Source: DATBAX01 sp963723765 (GTDB taxonomy: Bacteria > Acidobacteriota > Terriglobia > Terriglobales > Acidobacteriaceae). From it: DNA of 64,000 bases. Positions 9,019 through 17,262 of the stretch are shown here, piece after piece. The notes beneath the pieces are model-generated. The model was not told the origin of the DNA, did no database searches, and saw nothing but the letters and a program-made list of their open reading frames with translations. Location: positions 372,001-436,000 of the forward strand of contig CAVRSD010000002.1 of the NCBI GenBank assembly GCA_963723765.1. The letters are read 5' to 3'. The translations under genes and the position numbers were made by a program. Each line of letters opens with the position of its first letter. Positions within the stretch are counted from its first letter, which is position 1.

Positions 9019-10380
9019 TTAGAGAACCAGGGATAGCCCGATCGTCAGCGCTAACGCCACCACCGAAATAATGGTTTCGCAGATCGACCAGGTCTTGATG
9101 GTTTGAGCCACGCTCATGTTGAAATATTCCTTGACCATCCAGAATCCTCCGTCATTTACGTGAGAGAAGACCAGCGACCCTGCGCCGGTCGCAAGCACGA
9201 GCAGCTCGGGTCGAACTCCCGCGATATGCAGCGCGAGTGGCGCAACAATTCCCGCTGCCGTAGTCATCGCCACTGTGGCCGAGCCGGTGGCCAGCCGCAC
9301 CAGCGCGGCGACCAACCAGGCCAGGAAGAGAATGGATATATGAGCATGGAGCGCAATATCGACGATAGCCTGCGAAGTGCCGCTGTCCTGCAGAATGCGC
9401 CCGAAACCGCCGCCGGCGCCGATGAGCAACGTAATCGTAGCAGTCGGAGCGAGGCAATCATTGGAAAATTTCAAGATAGTTTCTCGCGAGAAACCTCGCA
9501 TCTTCCCCAGCGTGATAAAGCTAACGATCACAGCGATGAGAAGGGCGATGTCAGCACCGCCGGCGAAATGCAATATCGTATTGACCACGCTCTTCGGCGC
9601 AGAAAACACGTCGGCCCAACTGCCGACCAGCATCAACCCCACCGGCAACAGAATGGTTGATACCGTTAAGCCAAAGCTGGGCAAATTGGGTTTGGGAGTG
9701 TCGTCAATAAATTGCGCGGCTATGGGATTGTCGGGATTGAGCTGAATGTGCGGTGCGATCAGTTTTGCGTAAAGTGGCCCGGCAAGAATCGCCGTAGGGA
9801 TGCCCACCAGCATGGCGTAGAGAATCGTACGTCCCATGTCGGCGTTGTAAGCGGCCACGGCCAACATCGCCGCCGGATGGGGAGGCACCAATCCGTGGAC
9901 CACGGAGAGTCCGGCGACCATGGGCAGTCCGATTAGAATCAGTGACGTTCCGGTTCGCCTGGCGATATTGAAAGCGATCGGCACGAGCAGCACAAATCCG
10001 ACTTCGAAAAATACTGGTAATCCAACAATAAAACCGACCACCACCATCGCCCACGGCAGCCGCTTTTCGCCAAAAACCCGGATCAGGGTATGGGCAATCT
10101 GGTCAGCCCCACCTGATTCCGCCATCATCTTGCCGAGCATCGTGCCCAGCCCTACCACAATGGCAATGTGTCCCAGAGTCGCGCCAACCCCGGTCTCGAA
10201 AGACTTGACGATAGTTTGTGCCGGCATTCCTGTGACGATCGCCAGGGCCAGCGACACTGACATCAGCACAATGAAGGGATTAATCTTGAAACGCGCGATC
10301 ATGACAACCAGTGCGATCACTGCTCCCAGAGCGGAGAGCAGCAGAAAAGCACCGTGGCTGTCGATCATCGGAGTGTGCAT
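9019..10380 (-). CDS. GntP-family permease (gluconate/D-serine type)
   Basis: 453 residues, almost wholly hydrophobic, with about 12 membrane segments. Family features include GLGTMLGKMMAESGGADQIA, GLPVFFEVGFVLLVP and HGLVPPHPAAMLAV. Family knowledge: GntP/GntT/DsdX proteins bring in gluconate or related acids with protons, and DsdX carries D-serine. Here it is followed upstream in the same direction by RidA and an N-acyl-D-amino-acid deacylase, and a D-amino-acid deaminase lies divergently. From this context a D-amino-acid or acylated D-amino-acid substrate is more likely than gluconate, but that is inference. Confidence 0.88.
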   Translation of the reverse strand: MHTPMIDSHGAFLLLSALGAVIALVVMIARFKINPFIVLMSVSLALAIVTGMPAQTIVKSFETGVGATLGHIAIVVGLGTMLGKMMAESGGADQIAHTLIRVFGEKRLPWAMVVVGFIVGLPVFFEVGFVLLVPIAFNIARRTGTSLILIGLPMVAGLSVVHGLVPPHPAAMLAVAAYNADMGRTILYAMLVGIPTAILAGPLYAKLIAPHIQLNPDNPIAAQFIDDTPKPNLPSFGLTVSTILLPVGLMLVGSWADVFSAPKSVVNTILHFAGGADIALLIAVIVSFITLGKMRGFSRETILKFSNDCLAPTATITLLIGAGGGFGRILQDSGTSQAIVDIALHAHISILFLAWLVAALVRLATGSATVAMTTAAGIVAPLALHIAGVRPELLVLATGAGSLVFSHVNDGGFWMVKEYFNMSVAQTIKTWSICETIISVVALALTIGLSLVL

Positions 10381-10417
10381 TTCGATTTCTTCCTCGCAAA
10401 CAATCGGAACTTAGAAA

Positions 10418-10804
10418 TCATGGCCGTTTATAGGCGACGCAGTCTATCTCCACTTTGCAATCGATCACCATACTCGATACTACGCAGGCGCGTGCCGGTG
10501 GATTCTCCCCGAAATATTCTCTAAATACTTTATTGAAGGATTGGAAATCACGAGCATCATCGAGCCACACCCCACAACGCACCACGTGCTCGGGAGCGTA
10601 GCCTGCCTCCTTCAAAATGGCCACAAGATTTCGAATCGCCTGATGTGCCTGGGCAGTAATATTGCCCTCGACGACTTCCCCGTTCACCATCGGCACCTGA
10701 CCGGAAACATAGAGCCACCCATCGGCTTCCACTGCGCGAGCGAACGGAAGATGCTGGCCACCCGATCCTTTACCGCCTTCAGCGCCATAGCGTTTTATGC
10801 TCAT
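10418..10804 (-). CDS. RidA/YjgF-family enamine/imine deaminase
   Basis: 128 residues, full length for the family. Recognisable segments are LPFARAVEADGWLYVSGQVP near the N-terminus, the middle helix with AIRNLVAILKEAGY, and the C-terminal ARACVVSSMVIDCKVEIDCVAY, where Arg and Glu match positions of the active pocket between subunits. Family knowledge: RidA hydrolyses reactive 2-aminoacrylate and similar enamines made by PLP dehydratases. The neighbouring PLP D-amino-acid deaminase would release just such an intermediate, so the pairing is sensible. It lies 37 bases before the permease on the same strand. Confidence 0.88.
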   Translation of the reverse strand: MSIKRYGAEGGKGSGGQHLPFARAVEADGWLYVSGQVPMVNGEVVEGNITAQAHQAIRNLVAILKEAGYAPEHVVRCGVWLDDARDFQSFNKVFREYFGENPPARACVVSSMVIDCKVEIDCVAYKRP

Positions 10805-10880
10805 GGTCTCGACTCCTTTTATACCTGTATTAATAATGAAGAACGAAAAGCCGTCTGAAACATGGAATGTTTAGTAACCG

Positions 10881-12326
10881 CTAATTAATGTATCCGCGCG
10901 GCAGGAAGCGACCAGCGCGCTCGCCGGTCACGGCCTGGTTCCGATACGACAAAACGCCGTTAACCCAAACTGCCTCGATCCCTTCTGCCGCGCGAACCGG
11001 ATCGGTAAAAGTCGCAACGTCCCGCACTGTGTCGGCATTCAGCAATACCAAATCCGCGCCGTAACCTTCGCGCACCAAGCCACGATCGGTCAATCCGAAA
11101 CGCTGTGCCGGCAACCCGGTCATTTTACGGACGGCTTCAGCAAGTGAAAATAGTCTTTGCTCGCGGCGGTAATAGCCAAGCACCCTTGGGAAGGTTCCCC
11201 ACAGCCGGGGATGCGGTCGCGGATCGTTCGGCAAGCCGTCGGAGCCGATCATCGTTCCGGGGTGTCGCAGAATCGTACGCATATCGTCTTCAGAAATACC
11301 GTGGTAAATCGCACCCGCCGGCTGCAAGCGGCGTGCCGCCTCAATCTGGGAGACATCCCAAGTCTTGGCAATTTGCGCCAGTGTTTGTCCAGCCATTTCA
11401 GGATGCTGCTCGGACCATGTGATCATGATCGTGACGCGTTCATCGACCTGACGCAGGTCAAGCGTACTGGAACTGGCAGCATACGGATAACAATCGCAGC
11501 CGACCTCCTGGTGACCACGCGCAGCGTCGAGCGATTGCAATACTTCACCACTGCGCCCCCAATTGTCGATGCCCGCGCATTTCAAGTGGGAAATGACTAC
11601 TGGCACCCTGGTACGCTGGCCGATGCTGTAGGCTTCGTCCATTGCCTGCAACACCGCTGCACTTTCACTGCGCAGATGAGTGGCGTAGATTGCGCCTGCA
11701 TCAAATAGCGGTTCGGCTAACGCAATGACCTCTTCGGTGGATGCTGAGCTGGCCGACAAGTAGGCCAGCCCGGTACTCAATCCCAGTGCACCATGATCGA
11801 GTGATTCGCGCAGCTGAGCGCGCATAGCCTCGATTTCTCTTGTAGCCGCAGTGCGATCAAGACGGTCCATATGATTGTTGCGAAGGGCCGTATGCCCCAC
11901 AAAAGCAGCAACATTCACCGCCGGTTGCGCCGCATTCACGGCTGCAACATAAACGGCAAAAGTGGGGTAATAGAACGCTTCAGCATTCCCCAATAGATTC
12001 ATGGGATCCGGCAGCTCACCCCTCAACTGTACCGGCGCCGCACTGATCCCGCAGTTTCCGACAATGACGGTCGTGACGCCCTGCGACAGCTTGGGTAGCA
12101 TCTGAGGATGGTGAATCAGGTAGAGATCGTCGTGGGTATGCACGTCGATAAAACCAGGCGCCAGTACTTTGCCTTCGCCATCGATAGTCTTTCGCCCAGA
12201 ATACCCGTCCAACTTGCCAACCGCCCGGATGCGATTACCGTCAATGGCAACACTGCCAGCTTGTGGCTCGCTGCCGCTACCGTCGATGATCTGCACGTTA
12301 GAAATCAGGGTGTCGCAAGCTGTCAC
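10881..12326 (-). CDS. N-acyl-D-amino-acid deacylase (D-aminoacylase)
   Basis: 481 residues, the normal length for this amidohydrolase branch. The metal-binding HxH lies in GFIDVHTHDD (about residue 62), followed by a Cys in VGNCGIS, His residues in THLRSES and ISHLKC, and the catalytic Asp in MIGSDGLP. The C-terminus has the usual ADLVLLNADTVRD beta strand. Family knowledge: the enzyme removes the acyl group from N-acyl-D-amino acids. It is upstream of ridA and the permease, all on the minus strand, and divergent from the PLP deaminase. Together they form a D-amino-acid salvage cluster. Confidence 0.9.
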   Translation of the reverse strand: MTACDTLISNVQIIDGSGSEPQAGSVAIDGNRIRAVGKLDGYSGRKTIDGEGKVLAPGFIDVHTHDDLYLIHHPQMLPKLSQGVTTVIVGNCGISAAPVQLRGELPDPMNLLGNAEAFYYPTFAVYVAAVNAAQPAVNVAAFVGHTALRNNHMDRLDRTAATREIEAMRAQLRESLDHGALGLSTGLAYLSASSASTEEVIALAEPLFDAGAIYATHLRSESAAVLQAMDEAYSIGQRTRVPVVISHLKCAGIDNWGRSGEVLQSLDAARGHQEVGCDCYPYAASSSTLDLRQVDERVTIMITWSEQHPEMAGQTLAQIAKTWDVSQIEAARRLQPAGAIYHGISEDDMRTILRHPGTMIGSDGLPNDPRPHPRLWGTFPRVLGYYRREQRLFSLAEAVRKMTGLPAQRFGLTDRGLVREGYGADLVLLNADTVRDVATFTDPVRAAEGIEAVWVNGVLSYRNQAVTGERAGRFLPRGYIN

Positions 12327-12488
12327 ATGGCTCTCCGAAAACTACTCCCATTACGATGACGAATTCGAGCGACGATTCGTGTTTCATCGCGCAGATGGAA
12401 CAGAGTTATATACACTTTCAGACAAGTCATTGTTTGATCGACAAAGTAGCCCATTCTACCGGAACAACCTAGGGATCGAGAGATCGAG
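12327..12488. promoter_or_regulatory. Divergent intergenic region of the D-amino-acid cluster
   Basis: 162 bases between the deacylase (minus) and the D-amino-acid deaminase (plus). It must contain both promoters. An AT-rich patch around 12407-12440 (with TTATATACAC) is the likeliest core, but I could not assign clear -35/-10 pairs or a palindromic operator. Confidence 0.4.
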
Positions 12489-13764
12489 ATGAAGATGCAG
12501 ACGAACAGCTTGCCAGTTGAGCAAATCGGGCCTCTAAACAAGGGCCTCGGGCCCATGGATCGGACCCTCGCGTTCGACGAAGTTCCGTCCCAGGGTTGGA
12601 ACCTACTCCGCGAAGACCTGAGCCTTCCTACTGCCGTGCTCTATGAAGATAAGCTGGCGCACAATTTGCGATGGATGCAGGAATTTGTTGGCGCTTACGG
12701 AGTCAAACTGGCGCCTCACGGCAAAACCACAATGGCGCCGAAACTGTTTGCACGTCAGTTACAGGCTGGAGCCTGGGGAATTACCCTGGCCACCGCTCAT
12801 CAGACTCGCGTTGCCTACGAGCACGGAGTTCGCCGCGTTCTAATGGCGAATCAGTTGGTAGGTAAACAGAACATGGCCATCATTGCGCGCCTGCTGGATG
12901 ACCCAGAGTTCGAATACTTTTGCCTGATCGATTCGGGCGAGCAAGTGGAATCATTGGGCAGTTTTTTCCAGACTCAAGGAAAGCGATTGAATGTCCTTCT
13001 CGAACTAGGGGTAGATGGTGGTCGCACCGGAGTGCGCAATCGGCAACAGCTCAATGCCCTGCTGGCAGCTCTGCCCCGTTGGAGCGATCACATTTCGTTA
13101 TGCGGAGTCGAAGTGTTCGAAGGCATATTAAAGGATGAAGCGTCCATCCGGTCGCTCCTAGAGCGGGCAGTCGACGTAACCACTGAATTGGCCCAGGCCA
13201 GTCGGTTTAATCGCACCCCCATCATTCTTTCTGGAGCTGGGTCGGCATGGTATGACGTTGTGGCCGAAGTATTTTCCAAGGCAGAACTTGGGGTGCCGCT
13301 GGATATCATATTGCGCCCGGGATGTTATCTGACTCATGATGTCGGAATCTATAAGACCGCCCAGCAGCAGATTCAAAGCCGCAATCTTGTGGCTCAGCAA
13401 ATGCATTCCAGTCTTCAGCCGGCATTGCAATTATGGGCTTATGTGCAGTCGGTACCTGAAAAAGACAAAGCCATCGTGGCTTTGGGCAAGCGCGATGCGG
13501 CATTCGACGCCGGATTGCCCACCCCCGCCCTCCACTACAGGCCCGGCCAGCCAGCGCCTATGGCCGTCCCTGCCGCCTGGACTCTCACCGGTATGATGGA
13601 CCAGCACGCATATCATGCACATCGCCGAAGGCGATGACATCCGAGTGGGGGACATGATTGGCTTTGACATCTCCCACCCCTGCCTGACCTTCGACAAATG
13701 GCGTTATTTGCCTGTGTTAGACGCCGAATATCGCGTTATTGACGTAATCCAAACGTTTTTCTAA
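12489..13764 (+). CDS. D-serine/D-amino-acid deaminase, PLP fold III (DSD1-like), one frame break
   Basis: The first frame (12489-13637) gives the alanine-racemase-like PLP barrel, with the PLP lysine in LAPHGKTTMAPK. It ends abruptly after GMMDQHAY. The next frame, from about 13615 to the stop at 13764, continues MHIAEGDDIRVGDMIGFD, then SHPC and FDKW, exactly the expected D-ser_dehydrat end. Removing one base near 13614 gives a 424-residue protein of normal length. Family knowledge: His and Cys in an H-x-C pair bind the zinc needed for D-serine dehydration, and here the SHPC motif sits after the break. As sequenced the protein would lack its metal site. RidA next door fits its enamine product. 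Confidence 0.85.
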
Positions 13765-13883
13765 AGGACTTTTCACGTCCAGCACGAGAATTTCCACAGA
13801 GTAGCACCTTCGAGCCATTCACAAGAACTAGTCAAAACGGTATGTTGGTGGTGAACAGACTTCGGGGGAGGGCTGTTCGGCGT

Positions 13884-13923
13884 AACGTCCCACGACTCAT
13901 TGAGTCTGGGACGTTTTCGTTTT
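13884..13923 (+). terminator. Rho-independent terminator after the D-amino-acid deaminase
   Basis: AACGTCCCA (13884-13892) pairs with TGGGACGTT (13907-13915), with an inner GACTC/GAGTC stem around an ATT loop and one unpaired C. It is followed by TTCGTTTT. It lies about 120 bases after the deaminase stop. The symmetric stem could also act on the other strand. Confidence 0.7.
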
Positions 13924-14070
13924 ACCGGGGGAATAGCCTCCCAGCCACCACATCTCACCCCATTTGGTCCATATTCTCGTTCTGACGCTTCGTTCTCTGT
14001 ACCTTCCCAGCAAAAGATAGGCACACCGGCGCATTCCAGCGTCTTCGAGGGTCAATAGATGGTGAGCGGC

Positions 14071-16029
14071 CTAGGTTCCAGACCCAGATAGTGCCACAGT
14101 CTGTGAACCGGCCCCTTCGATGCTAACGTTGAGCGCTCCGGAACTGGGACCTTGGGCCGTGGGAGTAAATGTAACCGTGATCGTGCATTTGGCCTGGGGA
14201 ATAAGAGCAACGTTGCAATCGTTCGTTTGCGAGAAATCTCCGGCGTTCGTCCCCTGGATTGCAATCTTACTGATGGAAATCGTGTTCGTACTTACCACAT
14301 TGGTCAGAGTAATGATGGCTGAAAGACTTGGGGTTCCGACTTGTTCATTCCCGAAGTTGACAACGCCTGGGGAAAGCACGACAGTGCCCATTGCGGGCAG
14401 GTACACTACCGGATCGCCTCCGGCTCCAGCCAGAATTTGGCCAGAAATGTCCTGACCACCGGGGAGCGGACTGGATGACTGAGCGGAAAGGTTTCCCAGG
14501 TTGACCTTAGCAATCCAGTTCTGGTTCGCATTGACCAACACGCCATAATTCTTCTTATCGACCACGCTGGTGAATGTCTCGATCCCATTAGGATCATTGC
14601 CATTCATGAATGGATTTCCATCCGGCGTCGGCGGCAAGGCTCCGTACCCATAGAAAATCTGTGAAGGATCCAATGTTAGAAACGTACTATTGGGCCAAGC
14701 CTCGAAGCCGATACAATTTCCCGACGGCTGGCTCAAAAAAACTGTATGCGGAGTGGTGAAAGTGCTGCTACCCACTCCGATTCCCAATGCCACCATATTG
14801 AGACCCGCTGGTGGAGGCGCCGGCACTCCCGTGCAAACGCTGATGTTCGTGACCAGAGTGGATACCGGATTTTGCGGATCTACCAGATTCACCAGAGCCT
14901 GACTATTGGCGCTGGCATCGACGATCACGCCGTAGTTGGTAAGCAAGTCGAGCGCCGCGGCATTGGGTTTGGACAAGCCCCAGCTCGCGTAGGAAGTCAC
15001 AGCATTCGTGGTTAGATCCCCAAGCTGAACTTCGCTGGTAGGATGCCCAAACGTCGGACTCAGGAGAAACGGGTCCGCAGCGATGGGATTGAGCAGGAAA
15101 CTTTCGGACAGCAACGCAGTGGGAACCAAGGGAAGAGGAGTGAAAGTGCCAGCCACAAGATCCATGGTGTAGTAGCCCTGGGCCGTGCTTAGAAGGAGCT
15201 GGCCGTTCGCAGGATTGACCACGGCGGCACAAATCATGCACGTAATCCCGTTGAAGGTTACCGACTGAGTGATCGGAGAAACGAAAGTGGCAATCACCGT
15301 ATTGTTCGTCAGGTCAGTTGGATCGTTCGCAGCGTCGATCAGTTGCACATTGGGTGACGTGTAACTGATCACGGCAACCTGCAAACTATTTTGGCTGGCC
15401 GCAGTCACATTCGGCACGAAGCCAGCCGGCATTGGTATGACAGCAATCAAGGCTGAAGGCACCGGCAGGGTGCTGGAGGACTGATCGGCGTCCAGATTAA
15501 TTTCCTGAACGGTATAAGCCCCTTGGATCAAAGTCTGCGACTGGGGCAGATAAGCAGCATCCACTTCCGCATGCTTTGTCGGAACCGTGAGAATGCCCGT
15601 CGTACTTGATGAATAGCCATTGGTGTTAACGGTAAGCGGAGTCACCCCCTGTACTTGGCCAAAGCTCGCGCTGATGACACTTGTGCCCAATGCCACGCCA
15701 CTTGCCATCCCGTTGGCATCGACCGATACAAAGTTGGTGGGACTGGGAGCAGAAGAAACGCCCCATGTCACATTTAAAGTAATGTCCGCTCGGTTGCCGT
15801 TGGCATAAACGCCGATGGCCTGGAGTTGACGTTGCGCTGCCAAGGGAACCAGCGAATTCGAAGGATAGATCTGAATCGCAACCAGCGCGGAAGCGGGAGT
15901 GGAGCTGGCGAATCCACTCCCACCACATGCTTGCAATAAGGTGAGAGAGGCAGCCACTGCTATGAAGACTATGATTCTGGCACATGTTCGCGAAGCTAAA
16001 TTGAGGGGCTCGCTAACGGACGGCTGCAT
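14071..16029 (-). CDS. Exported lipoprotein with Ig-like (BIG2) and choice-of-anchor-D type domains
   Basis: 652 residues. The N-terminal hydrophobic segment ends in LTLLQAC followed by GGSG, a lipobox, so the protein is probably a lipoprotein. Residues about 45-135 resemble a BIG2 Ig-like domain (VTWGVSSA, GMASGVALGTSVISA). The middle (about 150-530) is a repeat-poor region of beta-propeller flavour with LINLVD- and VLNPANGQLL-like strands. The last hundred residues (VNFGNEQVGTPS ... FTPTAQGPSSGALNVSIEG) match the ASH/choice-of-anchor-D fold. The function is unknown. Such proteins are abundant in Acidobacteriota and probably bind surfaces or polymers. It starts a minus-strand row of exported proteins. 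Confidence 0.7.
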   Translation of the reverse strand: MQPSVSEPLNLASRTCARIIVFIAVAASLTLLQACGGSGFASSTPASALVAIQIYPSNSLVPLAAQRQLQAIGVYANGNRADITLNVTWGVSSAPSPTNFVSVDANGMASGVALGTSVISASFGQVQGVTPLTVNTNGYSSSTTGILTVPTKHAEVDAAYLPQSQTLIQGAYTVQEINLDADQSSSTLPVPSALIAVIPMPAGFVPNVTAASQNSLQVAVISYTSPNVQLIDAANDPTDLTNNTVIATFVSPITQSVTFNGITCMICAAVVNPANGQLLLSTAQGYYTMDLVAGTFTPLPLVPTALLSESFLLNPIAADPFLLSPTFGHPTSEVQLGDLTTNAVTSYASWGLSKPNAAALDLLTNYGVIVDASANSQALVNLVDPQNPVSTLVTNISVCTGVPAPPPAGLNMVALGIGVGSSTFTTPHTVFLSQPSGNCIGFEAWPNSTFLTLDPSQIFYGYGALPPTPDGNPFMNGNDPNGIETFTSVVDKKNYGVLVNANQNWIAKVNLGNLSAQSSSPLPGGQDISGQILAGAGGDPVVYLPAMGTVVLSPGVVNFGNEQVGTPSLSAIITLTNVVSTNTISISKIAIQGTNAGDFSQTNDCNVALIPQAKCTITVTFTPTAQGPSSGALNVSIEGAGSQTVALSGSGT

Positions 16030-16054
16030 CGGTTCTCCTGAATTCTGATTTTCC

Positions 16055-17131
16055 TCAACGAACTTGCTGGCGAGTTTCTTGGGTGGTTAAATTGCCGGTC
16101 GCGCCATATTCCTGAGCGGGTTTGGCTTGCAGTTGTTCTTTGATCCAATCAAAACCTTTGCCGCCCGAAGCTGCACTCAGAAACGCTTTCGCATCGTCAT
16201 AGCGGACTACTTGCGCGTTAGCGGGGGCTGCGGCTTCGATCTTCCGCCTGGCATCGACTGGAGTAACGGTGACGGTCATCACGTCCTGGATGCGTATTTT
16301 CTGCGTCTTCAATTCTGCCAGCCACTGAACCGGATCCAGCGGCGCAACCGCCGCCAGGAATTCCGGCTTCAGGAAATTCGAACGCTCCTTTTCCGGGATG
16401 CGGCTTGACTTCGCAATCCAGTCCGGCCAGTCGCCCCAGGGATCCAGCAGATCCAGCGTTTTGATCCGTTGATCTACCGCCGCCGCCAGGATCGCAATGG
16501 TGGCACCGGAACCATCGCCAAAAATACCGACCCTTTCGATATCCAGATCATCGCGCGTTGCCAGATAGTTGAGAACCAACTGCACATCATGCGCGGAAGT
16601 TGCCAGTGATTCCTGCAGTTCGCTCACGAACCACTGCTTCATGGGGCGGCCATGGTAGCGCTGTCCGGTGAGGGCCGCGGAAAAACCAATCGCGGCAAAG
16701 CCATTCCGGGTGAGAAATTTGCAAAACTCAGGGTTCAGGAAACGGTCGTTTTCTGAGGGAAAGCTGTAGAGATAAAGAATCACCGGCGGCTTTTTGACTC
16801 CAGTTGGCTTGATGATATAGAGATCAATCGGATCTCCCGCGCGCCACTGCACTCTGGTGATTTCGCGGGTAAAAGCGGGGTCTTTGTCGTCCAGTTCTCC
16901 TACCAGCGGTTCGGCGTCTCCAAATTCACTGCCCTTCAGTGAGGGCGTTGACCAATCTTCAGCAGGCTTTGACGTCTGAATGGAAATGTTATTACCAGTA
17001 TCCGGCGTTTCTGGCTGGCTGGATTCCGGAGCAGGGACTCCCTGTGCCCACACACTTCCGGCGCAAAACATCATGATGCCCATCATTGCGATCAGAAAAC
17101 TTCTCTGCCCTGGAAACAACTTCTCCATCAA
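16055..17131 (-). CDS. Exported alpha/beta hydrolase (dienelactone-hydrolase-like)
   Basis: 358 residues with a clear signal peptide (hydrophobic core, cleavage after GSVWA). The region from about residue 95 onwards has the alpha/beta-hydrolase order: strand PPVILYLYSFPSEN, a segment with GFAAIGFSAALTGQRYHG, and a nucleophile elbow IFGDGSGATIAI around residue 210. The elbow reads DGSGA rather than a strict GxSxG. The order of later acid and histidine residues is hard to fix without a model. The substrate is unknown; an ester or peptide is likely. It lies 25 bases before the lipoprotein gene on the same strand. Confidence 0.7.
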   Translation of the reverse strand: MMEKLFPGQRSFLIAMMGIMMFCAGSVWAQGVPAPESSQPETPDTGNNISIQTSKPAEDWSTPSLKGSEFGDAEPLVGELDDKDPAFTREITRVQWRAGDPIDLYIIKPTGVKKPPVILYLYSFPSENDRFLNPEFCKFLTRNGFAAIGFSAALTGQRYHGRPMKQWFVSELQESLATSAHDVQLVLNYLATRDDLDIERVGIFGDGSGATIAILAAAVDQRIKTLDLLDPWGDWPDWIAKSSRIPEKERSNFLKPEFLAAVAPLDPVQWLAELKTQKIRIQDVMTVTVTPVDARRKIEAAAPANAQVVRYDDAKAFLSAASGGKGFDWIKEQLQAKPAQEYGATGNLTTQETRQQVR

Positions 17132-17188
17132 ATTCCCCTGTGACGCATCGTTCTCATCACATTTATGATTCTCATCCAGAAGTGGAAA

Positions 17189-17224
17189 CTGAGGCAGACT
17201 GCCAAAAAAGCCAGCCTGCCTCAG
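17189..17224 (-). terminator. Stem-loop downstream of the PBP-like gene
   Basis: CTGAGGCAG (17189-17197) pairs with CTGCCTCAG (17216-17224), with three more inner pairs, around a loop containing six A/T. The T-run after it on the minus strand is short (TTTCC), so it may terminate weakly or protect the end of the 17263-19263 transcript. Confidence 0.45.
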
Positions 17225-17262
17225 AACTTACTTTCTGCCTGACCTCGCGAAGCAAACAAAAA

